A stretch of DNA of 64,000 nucleotides from an uncultured Opitutia bacterium (lineage in GTDB: Bacteria; Verrucomicrobiota; Verrucomicrobiia; Opitutales; UBA953). Shown here piece after piece: positions 53,316 to 61,846 of the stretch. Location of the stretch: the NCBI GenBank assembly GCA_945957395.1, contig CAMFKE010000001.1, forward strand, positions 62,001 to 126,000, written 5' to 3'. A program made the translations under genes and the position numbers. Under the pieces are notes generated by a model. That model was given only the letters and a program-made list of their open reading frames with translations, was not told the DNA's origin and ran no database searches. The number at the start of each line of letters is the position of its first letter. Positions within the stretch are counted from its first letter, which is position 1.

Positions 53316-54410
53316 ATGCCTTCGCCCATCCGCCGCCACTACCTTCCCGACGAAGTGGAGCGCCGTCTTTTGCTGGCTTTGCGCCGCGGCGATTATGGCG
53401 AGACGCTGCCCGGTGAGCGCACGCTCGCCGAGGTGTTCGGCGTGAGCCGGCCCACCTTGCGCCGCGCCATCGCCGCCCTGGTCACGCAGGGGTGGCTCAA
53501 GCCCGATCGCGGCCGGCCCACGCGCATCCTGCAGCGTCCCGACTCGGCGTACCCGGCGCGGGAGGTGAACCGCAGCATCGTGTTCCTTTCCTCGCACCCG
53601 CTGCATTCGCTTTCGGCCGGCACCATGCTCGCGTACGAGCTGCTGTCGGCGGAGCTCGCGGCCAACGGCTACTCGCTGCACTTCGTGGCCTGCGACGCGT
53701 TTCGCCAGAGGCACGGCGAGGAGTCGCTGCCGGCGCTGATGGAGCGGCATCCGGCCGGTGCTTACATCCTGCACCAGGCGCCGTATCCGGTGCAGCTGTG
53801 GTTCGCGCGCAGCGGCGTTCCGGCCTGCATCATGGGCTCGGCCGTCGAGGGTCTTTCGCTTCCGGCCGTGGACACGGATTTCGCGCCCGCCGCCAAGCAC
53901 GCCATGGGGGAATTGCGCCGGCTGGGGCACGCTCCCGAGCGCGTCCTGCTGCTGCTGCCCCAGTTGGACCTGGCCGGCAACCGCGCCATGCGCGAGGGCT
54001 TCCTGAACGCCGGCGGCAGTTCGCTGAATGTCCTGGCTCACCCGGTGGACGACGCGCACTGGCCGGCCTGGATCTCGCGCGAGATTCTGCCGCTCCTGGG
54101 CGAGTCCGGCGGGCCCACGGCGATCATCGCCGGATGGGCGCGCTTCACGGTGGCGCTGGTGTCGGCGCTGGGGCTGCGCTTCGCCCAGAGGGTGCCCGAG
54201 TCGGTGTCGGTGATGTGCCTGGCGGACGACCCCGTATTCGATATGCTCATACCGCGGGTGACGCGTTATCGCCGCAATTCCTCCAAGTATGTGGGGCAGC
54301 TGAGGCGCATCGTGGTCGACCTGGCGCATGGGCGCGCCCCGGTGCGCCCCCAGGTGCTGCTCATCCCCGAGCTCATGCCGGGCGGCACGACGGGCGCCCC
54401 GCGCGTCTGA
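53316..54410 (+). CDS. Transcriptional regulator, GntR-type winged helix with LacI-type sensor domain
   Basis: 364 residues from the ATG at 53316. Residues about 10-70 form a GntR-like DNA-binding domain: LPGERTLAEVFGVSRPTLRR, then AIAALVTQGWL and a basic GRPTR. The rest looks like a periplasmic-binding-fold sugar sensor of the LacI/GalR type: IVFLSSHPLHSL, LSAELAANGYSLHFVAC, HPAGAYILHQAP, GVPACIMGSAV, AIIAGWARFTVALVSALG and VSVMCLADDPVFDML. This build is used in Verrucomicrobiota and Bacteroidota for sugar-responsive control. Its place next to the surface-protein array and 12 kb from the sialidase operon makes those candidate targets. This is inference from position only. Confidence 0.8.
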   Translation: MPSPIRRHYLPDEVERRLLLALRRGDYGETLPGERTLAEVFGVSRPTLRRAIAALVTQGWLKPDRGRPTRILQRPDSAYPAREVNRSIVFLSSHPLHSLSAGTMLAYELLSAELAANGYSLHFVACDAFRQRHGEESLPALMERHPAGAYILHQAPYPVQLWFARSGVPACIMGSAVEGLSLPAVDTDFAPAAKHAMGELRRLGHAPERVLLLLPQLDLAGNRAMREGFLNAGGSSLNVLAHPVDDAHWPAWISREILPLLGESGGPTAIIAGWARFTVALVSALGLRFAQRVPESVSVMCLADDPVFDMLIPRVTRYRRNSSKYVGQLRRIVVDLAHGRAPVRPQVLLIPELMPGGTTGAPRV

Positions 54411-54697
54411 GTCCGCCTGTCGGGCGGGGCTCCGCGGGCATTGAAAAAATCGACGGCGGCTTTGATTCGGCGTGGGCTTGAGCGCGCTTTCGCCTTCTTG
54501 CAGCGAGAGACGCGAGCGCCCCTCGGTCGCTGGTTTTATGAGGCTTGCGGGGCGTTTTTAGCGTTTCACCGGAGTGTCACGCGACGGTCGTGAAGGCGAC
54601 GCCGGGGGCGGCGAAAGTGCCGGGTATGAAGCGAGTCCCGAGCTTTCCCGTTGCTGAGTTAAACCGGAGTGCAAGCGTGACGGGCACCCCTTCAAGC

Positions 54698-56527
54698 ATG
54701 AGCACCCCTGCTGAAAAATTCCGACTGATCGATTTGCGCGGCGGCATCAAGGCGCCGCTGGCGCGAGGCGCCTACGGGCTCGTCTCCTCGCCGTTGGAGA
54801 GGCTGCTGGGGGTGCGCGCGTTGAACGCCGCCTACCGGCGTTTCCTGGGTGACAGCGGGCGCGAGGACTTTTTCGCGACCTGCCTGAGGCACCTCAACAT
54901 CGAGTACGCGGTGTCGCCGGAGGACCTGGAGAAGATTCCCAAGGAGGGGCCGCTGTTCGTGGTGGCCAACCACCCGTTCGGCTGCGTGGACGGCATGATC
55001 ATGGGCGCCATCCTGGCCGCTCGCCGTCGCGATTTCAAACTGCTGGCCAACTCGCTGCTGGGGCGCGCCGAAAACCTGCGTCCGTGGCTGCTGCCCGTGA
55101 ACCCCTTCGGCGGCGCCAAGGCCGCGCGGGAGAATGTGCGTTCGATGAAGGAGGCCCTGCGCCACCTCGAGTCCGGCGGGTGCCTGGCGACCTTCCCGGC
55201 CGGCGAGGTGTCGTCTTTCCGCTTCGGGCAGGGCGAGGTGTGCGACCCGAAGTGGAGCCCGCATGTGGGGCGCCTCATCCGACAGTCGAAGGCGACCGTG
55301 CTGCCGCTGTATTTCGAGGGGCGCAACAGTGCGCTCTTCCAGTCCGCCGGCCTGCTCGCGTCGCGTGCTCGCACCGCGCTGCTGGTGCGCGAACTGCTCA
55401 ACAAGCGCGACAGCTCGGTGCGTCTGCGCGTGGGCAACCCCATCCCGTTCCGCAAGCTCGAGGAGTTCGGCGACGACGAGGCGCTGACCGAGTTTCTCCG
55501 TCTGAACACCTACCTGCTCGCCAGGAAGTCCGCCCCGGCGCCCGCCTCGCAAGCGGCGCCCAAGCCGCAGCGTGAGCAGGAGGCGCTCATCGCCCCGGTG
55601 TCTCCCGAACTGCTCCGCGCCGAGTTGGAGAAGCTGCCTGCGGAGGCGCTGCTGGCCGATTCGGGCACGATGCGCGCCTACCTCTTCCACGGCGAGAGCT
55701 GCCCGCACACGCTGCGCGAAATCGGCCGTCTGCGCGAGGCGACCTTCCGCGCCGTGTCCGAGGGCACGGGCAAGGCCTGCGACCTGGACGAGTATGACGC
55801 GTGGTACGAGCACCTGCTGCTTTGGGACACCAAGGAGCAGGCGGTCGCCGGCGCCTACCGCATGGGGCGCACCGACCACATCCTGGAGGCTCACGGCAAG
55901 CGCGGCCTGTACACCTCGACGCTGTTCCACTTCCGCAAGGGCTTCTTCATGAAGCTCAACCCGGCCCTGGAGATGGGGCGCTCCTTCATCCGGCAGGAGT
56001 ACCAGCGCAAGCCGCAGTGCATGCCGCTGCTGTGGCGCGCCATCATGCGCTTCTGCGCGCGCAACCCGCAGTACAAGTCGCTTTACGGGCCGGTGAGCAT
56101 CAACCCGGAGTACTCGAAGGCCTCGCGCGACATCATCCTCGCGTACCTGCGCAACAGCCGCATCGCCGACGAGCTCGCCGGTCTGGTGCGCGCGAAGAAC
56201 CCGCCCCGGCGCCTCTCCCTCAACGCCGCCGAGCTCGAGTCGCTGCTGCGCTCGGTCGGCGACATCGACCAGGTGTCCACGCTGGTTTCCGAGCTGGAGC
56301 ACGACAAGAAGCCGGTGCCCGTGCTGCTCAAGCACTACCTGAAGCTCAACGGGCGCATGATCTCGTTCAACATCGACCCGGATTTCGGTTCGTGCCTGGA
56401 CGGGCTCGTGCTCGTGGATTTCACGAAGGCCGACCCCAAGTGGGTGCGCAACATGATGGGCGACGAGGGCTTCCGGCGGTTCTGCCTGCACCACCGCCTG
56501 GACCTGCCCGCCGACCTGGCCGTGTAG
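54698..56527 (+). CDS. Two-domain acyltransferase: PlsC-like plus OlsB-like GNAT (ornithine lipid synthase type)
   Basis: 609 residues from the ATG at 54698. The N-terminal half is a lysophospholipid acyltransferase-like domain with VANHPFGCVDGM (His92, Asp98), PFGGAKAAREN, ATFPAGEVSSF and VLPLYFEGRN. The C-terminal half (about 330-500) resembles OlsB N-acyltransferases: LREATFRAVSEGTG, DEYDAWYEHLLLWD, AGAYRMGRTDHILEA, ALEMGRSFIRQEYQRKPQCM, LYGPVSINPEYSKASRDIIL. OlsF-type proteins combine both activities and make ornithine lipid from ornithine in two steps. The acceptor amine here is not proven. It would act at the inner face of the membrane. Stand-alone, upstream of an EEP-family gene on the same strand with a 51-base gap. 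Confidence 0.82.
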   Translation: MSTPAEKFRLIDLRGGIKAPLARGAYGLVSSPLERLLGVRALNAAYRRFLGDSGREDFFATCLRHLNIEYAVSPEDLEKIPKEGPLFVVANHPFGCVDGMIMGAILAARRRDFKLLANSLLGRAENLRPWLLPVNPFGGAKAARENVRSMKEALRHLESGGCLATFPAGEVSSFRFGQGEVCDPKWSPHVGRLIRQSKATVLPLYFEGRNSALFQSAGLLASRARTALLVRELLNKRDSSVRLRVGNPIPFRKLEEFGDDEALTEFLRLNTYLLARKSAPAPASQAAPKPQREQEALIAPVSPELLRAELEKLPAEALLADSGTMRAYLFHGESCPHTLREIGRLREATFRAVSEGTGKACDLDEYDAWYEHLLLWDTKEQAVAGAYRMGRTDHILEAHGKRGLYTSTLFHFRKGFFMKLNPALEMGRSFIRQEYQRKPQCMPLLWRAIMRFCARNPQYKSLYGPVSINPEYSKASRDIILAYLRNSRIADELAGLVRAKNPPRRLSLNAAELESLLRSVGDIDQVSTLVSELEHDKKPVPVLLKHYLKLNGRMISFNIDPDFGSCLDGLVLVDFTKADPKWVRNMMGDEGFRRFCLHHRLDLPADLAV

Positions 56528-56578
56528 CCGGGCGATTGCGCCTCGTCGTCGCCGGCCGGTTCCGGTAGACAGGTCGCC

Positions 56579-57343
56579 ATGTCCGACCGTTGCCGCCTGC
56601 TCACGCTCAACGCCGCCCACGGACGCGGCCTTTCCCTCTACCAGGGCTTCCTCTCCAAGTCCCGCCTGCTGCGCAATGTCGACGCGCTCGCCCGCTTCCT
56701 GACCGAGGCGGAGGCCGACTTGGTGGCGCTGCAGGAGGTGGACGGAGATTCGCATTGGAACAAGCGCCTGGACCTGCCCGCGATGCTGGCGGCGAAGTCG
56801 GATTACCCGTACGCGCTGCTGGGCGTGAACACGCGCCGCTCCGGCCTGCTGCACCTGAGCTACGGCAACGCCCTGCTCAGCCGATATGCGGTGGAACGCT
56901 GGGAGAACCGCCCGTTCGGCAACGCCGCGCTGGGCGAGAAGGGCTTCCTGTATGCCGAGGTGCGCGCGGGCCGGCGCACGCTGCCGGTGGCGGTCGTGCA
57001 CCTGTGCTACAAGTCGCCCTCGCGCCGCCGCTCCCAGGTCGCGCGACTGATGGAGTTTCTCGACGCGCGCGGCGAGGCCTCGGCGCCGGTGGTGTGCGGC
57101 GATTTCAACGCCCCGGCGAGCGACACCGACGACGCGGTGCGCGAGATGCTCGAGTCGCTGCGGGCGCGCTTCGGCGACTACCGTATCCACCCGGTGGATG
57201 TGCCCACCTTCCACGCCCTGCACCCGCGCCGCCGGCTGGACTTCGTGTTCCTGCCCGCCGCCTACCGCGTGCTCTCGTGCGAGGTGCCCCGCGTGCTGCT
57301 CAGCGACCACCTCCCGGTGATCGTGGATTTCGAAATCCCCTGA
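56579..57343 (+). CDS. Endonuclease/exonuclease/phosphatase (EEP) family protein
   Basis: 254 residues. EEP-fold metal and catalytic motifs: LLTLNAAHGRG (Asn), LVALQEVDGDS (metal Glu), GNALLSRYAV, VAVVHLCYKSPSRRRSQVAR, VVCGDFNAPASDTDD (Asp/Asn) and RRLDFVFLPAAY with LSDHLPVIVDFEI (catalytic Asp-His). No signal peptide. Members hydrolyse phosphodiesters of nucleic acids, inositol phosphates or sphingomyelin. A lipid headgroup role is possible next to a lipid acyltransferase but not shown. The start is the ATG at 56579, preceded by AGGTCGCC. Confidence 0.87.
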   Translation: MSDRCRLLTLNAAHGRGLSLYQGFLSKSRLLRNVDALARFLTEAEADLVALQEVDGDSHWNKRLDLPAMLAAKSDYPYALLGVNTRRSGLLHLSYGNALLSRYAVERWENRPFGNAALGEKGFLYAEVRAGRRTLPVAVVHLCYKSPSRRRSQVARLMEFLDARGEASAPVVCGDFNAPASDTDDAVREMLESLRARFGDYRIHPVDVPTFHALHPRRRLDFVFLPAAYRVLSCEVPRVLLSDHLPVIVDFEIP

Positions 57344-57406
57344 GGCCGGCCGCGCCGCCCCACTTTCGCCTTTGCGCCGCCGGCCTTTGCCCCTTTTCTG
57401 CGCGCC

Positions 57407-58276
57407 ATGTCCGAAAACACCTTCCGCGAAGTCCTTCTCTACGGCGCCGACGCCGCCAACGCGTGCTTCTCCGTGCGCCCGCAGGCCATTCGCCGCGCCT
57501 GGTTCGACGCCGCCCGCGTGAAGGACTATTCCGAGATCTGCAAGTGGATGGCCGCCGAGAAGCGCTCCTATTCCACCGGCACCGACGCCGACCTGCGCGC
57601 CATCATCGGCCACAGCCGCCACGACGGCGTGGTGCTGCTCACCGACCGCCCGCCCATCGGCGCGCCGAAGCTCTCCGAGGTCGCCGAATGGCGCGAGGCC
57701 GGCGAGCCGGTCGTGTATGTGACGAAGACCGCCGACGCGCACCAGATCGCGGCCATCGCGCGCGTGTCCGTCGCCATGGGCGTGAAGCGCCTGCTGCTCG
57801 ACGAGGAGAGCACCGAGGCCGCTTTCGCCTCGTCCGCCTGGAGCGAATCGGACGGCGCCATGGAGCACCTCAAGCTGCACCGCGTGACCGGCCCCGGCGG
57901 GTTCCTCAAGCTCATCGAGGACAAGTATCACATCCTGGGCGTGGTGCGCGAAGGCGGCCGCAACCCCGACTACACGACGCCCGTGCGCGTGCCCGGCCGC
58001 GCCCCGCTGCTGCTCGTCGGCGGCGGACCCAACGGCATCGCGCCGGACCTCATCGCGCGCTGCGCGCACCTGCTGCATGCGCCCGTGCGCGGCGCCGCCC
58101 CGGTGAAGCTCAACACCGCCGACTGCGTCACGCACTTCCTGCCGTGGCTCACCGCCAAGACGAAGAAGAACCCCGGCGAGGGCTTCCGCACGCGCCAGAA
58201 GGAGGCGAAGGCCGCCAAGGCCGTCGCGCGCGAGCAGTCCAAGCCGAAGGCCGCTCCGGCGCCCGAGGCCGAGTGA
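57407..58276 (+). CDS. TrmH/SpoU-family RNA 2'-O-methyltransferase, YfiF-like
   Basis: 289 residues. The N-terminal part matches the substrate-binding domain of SpoU methyltransferases (VLLYGADAANACFSVRPQAI, then EICKWMAAEKRSYSTGTDAD and HDGVVLLTDRP). The knot domain follows: HQIAAIARVSVAMGVKRLLL (motif 1 region, Arg kept), LLVGGGPNGIAPDLI (motif 2) and PVKLNTADCVTHFLPWL (motif 3; Asn kept). Motif 1 lacks the usual Asn-x-Gly lead-in. E. coli YfiF is a weakly characterised relative with a similar layout. The Lys/Ala-rich tail (about 35 residues) may bind RNA. A terminator follows. Confidence 0.78.
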   Translation: MSENTFREVLLYGADAANACFSVRPQAIRRAWFDAARVKDYSEICKWMAAEKRSYSTGTDADLRAIIGHSRHDGVVLLTDRPPIGAPKLSEVAEWREAGEPVVYVTKTADAHQIAAIARVSVAMGVKRLLLDEESTEAAFASSAWSESDGAMEHLKLHRVTGPGGFLKLIEDKYHILGVVREGGRNPDYTTPVRVPGRAPLLLVGGGPNGIAPDLIARCAHLLHAPVRGAAPVKLNTADCVTHFLPWLTAKTKKNPGEGFRTRQKEAKAAKAVAREQSKPKAAPAPEAE

Positions 58277-58318
58277 TCGCGCCGGGTTCGCGCCGGCGCT
58301 GAAGCAGAAGTCCGAAAC

Positions 58319-58356
58319 GAAACGCCCGCCGGAAAATCTCCGGCGGGCGTTTTGTT
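58319..58356. terminator. Bidirectional terminator between SpoU and thioredoxin-like genes
   Basis: A 12-bp stem (58321-58332 with 58340-58351) with a 7-base loop. Plus side: TTTGTTTT. Minus side: GTTTCGTTT. The flanking genes are convergent. Confidence 0.85.
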
Positions 58357-58376
58357 TTGTTCGGCTTAGAGCCGGC

Positions 58377-58946
58377 TCACTTCAGCTTCTTTTCCAGCTC
58401 GCCGAGCACATAATCGGGGCCGCGGTAGCGGCCGTCCACGACGCTGTCGGTGACCAGCTTGCCCTCCTTGTCGAAGAGGCGCAGGGTGGGGATGCCGACG
58501 AGGCCGGCGGACAGGTCCTGCAGGTCGGCGCCTTTGCTCAGCACGCCGCCCCAGGACATGCCGGTGTCCTTCATGTAGCCGAGCATGGCCTTCTCGTCGC
58601 GGTCGGAGCTGACGAAGACGACTTCGAAGTTGCCGTCCTTGCGGTGCTTTTTGGTGAACTCCACGAGCTTGGGCGTGAAGGCGCGGCAGGGCGGGCACCA
58701 GTGGGCCGAGAAGTACACGAGCGTGTAATCGGCCTTGGCGAGCGCTTCGGTCTTCACCGGCTTGCCGTCGGCGTCCACCAGCTTGCCGTCGAAAATCTTG
58801 GCCAGGTCGCGCTTGGCGTCGGCCTGGATGGTCTTGGCGGGCGCCGTGGCGCGCTTGGCGGGCTTGTCGGCCTTTTCCGCCTTGTCCTGGGCGGCGAGGG
58901 GCAGGGTGAGGGTGCAGGCGAGGGCGAGCAGGAGGGTGTTTTTCAT
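58377..58946 (-). CDS. Secreted thioredoxin-fold protein with WCPPC site
   Basis: 189 residues. Signal peptide MKNTLLLALACTLTLPLAAQ, then a Lys/Ala-rich linker (21-45). The thioredoxin-like domain has TLVYFSAHWCPPCRAFTPKL (Cys84 and Cys87), FEVVFVSSDRDEKAMLGYM, GIPTLRLFDKEGKLV with cis-Pro, and DYVLGELEKKL. The mix AHWCPPCRAFTP with VFVSSDRDE resembles nucleoredoxin/TryX and TlpA-like reductases. It should reduce or shuffle disulphides in the periplasm. No partner gene is adjacent. The start is the ATG at 58946. Confidence 0.9.
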   Translation of the reverse strand: MKNTLLLALACTLTLPLAAQDKAEKADKPAKRATAPAKTIQADAKRDLAKIFDGKLVDADGKPVKTEALAKADYTLVYFSAHWCPPCRAFTPKLVEFTKKHRKDGNFEVVFVSSDRDEKAMLGYMKDTGMSWGGVLSKGADLQDLSAGLVGIPTLRLFDKEGKLVTDSVVDGRYRGPDYVLGELEKKLK

Positions 58947-59065
58947 GGGGTGTGCTTTGGCGGGTTGGGGGTGTCTTTATAAAACCCCGGCGAGGCTCGG
59001 GCCCCCCGGGAAATTTGTCGAAGCGTTCCTGTTCTTGGGCTCGAAGGACAATCGCCGACCGGGGA

Positions 59066-60172
59066 TCACTTCACCTGGACGAGCTTGAGGTCGGCCGGGC
59101 GGCAGGAGCCCAGGCTGATGTCGCCGCTGTTGGCGGAGAGGAACATGCCGGGTTCGGGCGCGATGGGGTCGAACTTGAGCTTCACGCGGTTGTCGTTGAA
59201 GCGCTTCCAAAGCAGGTAATCGAGGATCACCGGGTTGGCGCTCAGCCACATCCGCTTTTCGGATACCGTGAAGGAGGCGTCGAACTTCGGCCCGCCCACG
59301 AACTGGTACTTCTCGAGGGTGAGCAGGGTGAGCTCCATCTTCTCCTTCAACTCGGGGATGGCCGCGATCTCCACGACCGCCTTCTGCGCGTTCGCCGGGT
59401 TGTCCCAGAACCGGCGGGAGTTGCCGATGTTGAGCAGCGTGGCGTTGGCCAGCGCGCCGGAGACGCCGATGGTGGCGTTGTCGCAGGCCATGGGCAGGTT
59501 GATCCAGAAATCGACCTCGAAGAGCAGCGGCATGGGCAGGTGGCTGAGCGTGTCGCGCGCGTCGGTCCTGAATTCGAAGTCCTCGGGGGCGGGGCGGAAC
59601 TCCTTGGAGGGCAGCTTGCACTCCGGGTAGGTCCACTTCGAGTCGGGCTTGGCGTCGAAGTACTTGCCGGTGTCGAGCGCCAGCACGGGCGAGCCCTTGT
59701 AGTCGGTCACGGCATCGTCGCGCACGACCGGCAGGTAGCCGGCTTCGCGCAGGCGCAGCTCCTGCTGGTCAATGAGCAGGATGTTGGCGCGCTTGAAGCC
59801 GCGCTTTTCCAAGGCGGCCACGACGGCGTCGGTGAGCGCCCTGGGCGTGCACAGGCCGGGACCGGAGGCGGTGTAGAGCTTGAGGGCGACCTTGCCGAGC
59901 TTGCCGGGCTTGAGCGAGCGGGCGGTGTCGCGCTCGTAGGCGCCGAGCATGGCTTCGACCGTCTCCGCATAGGCCGATTCGGTGAAGTCCGCCGGGGTGC
60001 CTTCGAACAGGAAGGTGCGCGGGTCGGGCGTCTCCGGCTTGCGCGCGGCCGCCGCGGCGTTGGCCGCTCCGGTGGAGGTGAGTTCGATGCCCGGCGCGGC
60101 GGCCGTCACCGCGGCGGCGGGCGCCAGGGCGGCGCAGAAAAGGGCGGGCAGGATAAGGGCGCGGGTCGACAT
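59066..60172 (-). CDS. DUF362-like protein with a signal peptide
   Basis: 368 residues from the ATG at 60172. Signal peptide MSTRALILPALFCAALAPAA, perhaps to VTAA. Core: GKVALKLYTASGPGLCTPRA, LTDAVVAALEKRGFKRANIL, LIDQQELRLREAGYL, PLLFEVDFWINLPMACDNAT and TLLTLEKYQFVGGPKFDASF. This follows the DUF362 pattern (T-P-x-L-V-x-A-V-I and D-x-x-x-x-x-A-G). The fold's role is unknown; some members lie near iron-sulfur or hydrogenase genes. No cluster motif of CxxCxxC type is present, so no Fe-S site is predicted. Exported by Sec. Monocistronic, downstream of the small ribosomal gene and its terminator. Confidence 0.65.
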   Translation of the reverse strand: MSTRALILPALFCAALAPAAAVTAAAPGIELTSTGAANAAAAARKPETPDPRTFLFEGTPADFTESAYAETVEAMLGAYERDTARSLKPGKLGKVALKLYTASGPGLCTPRALTDAVVAALEKRGFKRANILLIDQQELRLREAGYLPVVRDDAVTDYKGSPVLALDTGKYFDAKPDSKWTYPECKLPSKEFRPAPEDFEFRTDARDTLSHLPMPLLFEVDFWINLPMACDNATIGVSGALANATLLNIGNSRRFWDNPANAQKAVVEIAAIPELKEKMELTLLTLEKYQFVGGPKFDASFTVSEKRMWLSANPVILDYLLWKRFNDNRVKLKFDPIAPEPGMFLSANSGDISLGSCRPADLKLVQVK

Positions 60173-60257
60173 GCGTGTCCTGTATGGCGGCCCTTGTGTG
60201 ACCGGCAAGGGCCGAGCGACTTCGGCGGGGGCATCTCTCGGGGGCCCCTCCGGCTTG

Positions 60258-60298
60258 AAAAAAAGCGAGGACGCCCGGAATGCTCCGGGCGTCCTCGC
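60258..60298 (-). terminator. Terminator after small ribosomal protein gene
   Basis: A 15-bp perfect stem (60265-60279 with 60284-60298), loop ATGC, and on the minus strand seven T (60264-60258). It lies 42 bases past the stop at 60340. Confidence 0.88.
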
Positions 60299-60339
60299 CT
60301 GGGTGGTGAATGAGGGGCGTCGGTCCGACGCCCGCACGA

Positions 60340-60435
60340 TTACCAGGTGCGCTTCTTATGGCGGTTGGCCTTGGAACGCTTGCGGCGCTTGTGCTTGTTC
60401 ATCTTCAGGCGGCGCTTCTTCTTGAGATTACCCAT
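60340..60435 (-). CDS. AURKAIP1/COX24-domain small ribosomal protein (31 residues)
   Basis: A 31-residue, extremely basic peptide, read from the ATG at 60435 to TAA at 60340. It begins [20 protein letters not shown] and ends with NRHKKRTW. The [13 protein letters not shown] core and the C-terminal NRHKKRTW are the COX24 pattern known from bacterial and mitochondrial ribosomal proteins. It should bind rRNA on the small subunit. The size is normal for this family and would be missed by automatic calling with a length cut-off. It has its own terminator and 142 bases upstream to the TonB-like gene stop. No clear promoter boxes were identified. Confidence 0.85.
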   Translation of the reverse strand: MGNLKKKRRLKMNKHKRRKRSKANRHKKRTW

Positions 60436-60577
60436 GGTGCTTCTGTTTGTTTAAAGTTTGAGGTGCGGAAAAATCCCGAGGGAGCGTTTCCTGTAAAGGC
60501 TTATTTTCAAAAACTGTGAATAACCGGGCCGCTTTCCGTCTCGTTCCCCGAGCGCTTCACCGTGTGTCGGCGCACGC

Positions 60578-61822
60578 TCAGCGGTAGTGGAAGGTCAGCC
60601 GGCCCTCTTGCTTTTCGCCGAACATGCCGACCATGTCGTCCGGCCAGGGGTCGAACGGCGCGCGACCGGTGACGGAGTCCAGGCACAGGTACGCCGCGCG
60701 CTCGGAGGTCGTGCGGCTCACGATGCGCGCGTCGCTCACGGAGCCGTCCTTGTGCAGCGTGAACTCGACCACCACGGTGCCGCGTTCGGCGACGCGCGTG
60801 CGCTCGACGCCGGCCCACCAGGCGGCCTGGATGATCTCGAACATGCGCGAGGCGTATTCGCCCATGCGCGAGAACACGGAGTTTTGCGCGTCGAGCGTGC
60901 CGCGGTCCGGCGCGGCGGCGAGAGAGATGCCGAGGGGGCCGGAGGTGCCGGCGAGCGTGGCGCGCGGGCGGGGGCGCGGCGTGGGTTGCCCGGGCTGCGC
61001 GGGGGCCACGGATATCTCCGCCTTGGGCTTGGCGGCCTGCTTCGCCGCGCCTTCGCCGGATTTGGCGCCGTCGCGTTTCTCGGGCGTGGCGGTGTCGGGC
61101 TTCCTGTCGGCCTTGCCCTGCGAGTCCGGCTTGGCGGCCCCGGGCTTCTCGGCGAACGGCACGCCCTTGGCGTCGGCGACGGGTTTGCCCACGGGAAGGT
61201 CCGGGCGCGCCTCGGGCCCGTCCGCCGTCTTGGCCGCCTCTTCCGGTTTGGGCGCGGCGGGGGCGGTCGGGGGCGTCGGCTCCACGGGGCGCCCCAAGGG
61301 CTGTCCGGCTTCCGGCTGCAGGGCGGGCGGCAGGTGCTCGCGCGGCACGGCCTGCACGATGCGGGTGGAGTCGGGCTCGTCGCCCTTCATCCTGGGGCGT
61401 TCGGCCTTGGACAACGGGTCCGGCTCGCGTTGCGCCGCGCGCTGGTCGGCCGCGCCGGTGTTGTTCGTCTTGTCGGGCTTGAGCGAGGGCGCCAGCGGGT
61501 TGACATGCACGAACTTGGGCGGCGTGGGCCGCATGGACGGCGGCAGCAGGTTGGCGGGCACCGGCGTGTTCGCCGGCGCGATCTGCACCGGCAGCGGACG
61601 CGGCGCCTTCGTCTCGCTCGCCACGGAGGCGGGCGCGCCGCTGAACAGGCCCGAGGCGGCGACACCCTTGAAGAGCAGCAGGTGGAACAGGACCGTGAAC
61701 ACGAACGCCGGCACGAGCGTCTCCGCCGCCGCCGTCGCCAGGGGCGCGCGCTTGCGGCGTGCCGCCCGAGGGGGCGTCGCCGGGCGTTCGCTTCGGGGGG
61801 GCTGACTCCGGGTTTGCGGCAT
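60578..61822 (-). CDS. TonB-like energy-transducer protein with Pro/Lys-rich spacer
   Basis: 414 residues. A short basic N-terminus (PRAARRKRAPL) and one membrane helix (about 34-56, LVPAFVFTVLFHLLLFKGVA) anchor it in the inner membrane. About 220 residues of Pro/Ala/Lys/Glu-rich spacer would span the periplasm, and the C-terminal 90 residues have a TonB/TolA-like end: MFEIIQAAWWAGVERTRV, VVVEFTLHKDGSVSDARIVS, AAYLCLDSVTGRAPFDPWP. It could couple the proton gradient to outer-membrane transport. ExbB and ExbD are not in the window. It follows maf by 24 bases in a probable hemH-maf unit. The start is the ATG at 61822. Confidence 0.82.
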   Translation of the reverse strand: MPQTRSQPPRSERPATPPRAARRKRAPLATAAAETLVPAFVFTVLFHLLLFKGVAASGLFSGAPASVASETKAPRPLPVQIAPANTPVPANLLPPSMRPTPPKFVHVNPLAPSLKPDKTNNTGAADQRAAQREPDPLSKAERPRMKGDEPDSTRIVQAVPREHLPPALQPEAGQPLGRPVEPTPPTAPAAPKPEEAAKTADGPEARPDLPVGKPVADAKGVPFAEKPGAAKPDSQGKADRKPDTATPEKRDGAKSGEGAAKQAAKPKAEISVAPAQPGQPTPRPRPRATLAGTSGPLGISLAAAPDRGTLDAQNSVFSRMGEYASRMFEIIQAAWWAGVERTRVAERGTVVVEFTLHKDGSVSDARIVSRTTSERAAYLCLDSVTGRAPFDPWPDDMVGMFGEKQEGRLTFHYR

Positions 61823-61846
61823 GGTCGGGTGCGGGCGGCGCGGCGC

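Noticed and set aside
54692-58135. Long open frame (about 1147 codons) antisense to the acyltransferase and EEP genes
   Set aside because: Mirror of real coding sequence, low-complexity His/Arg/Gly translation, no motifs.
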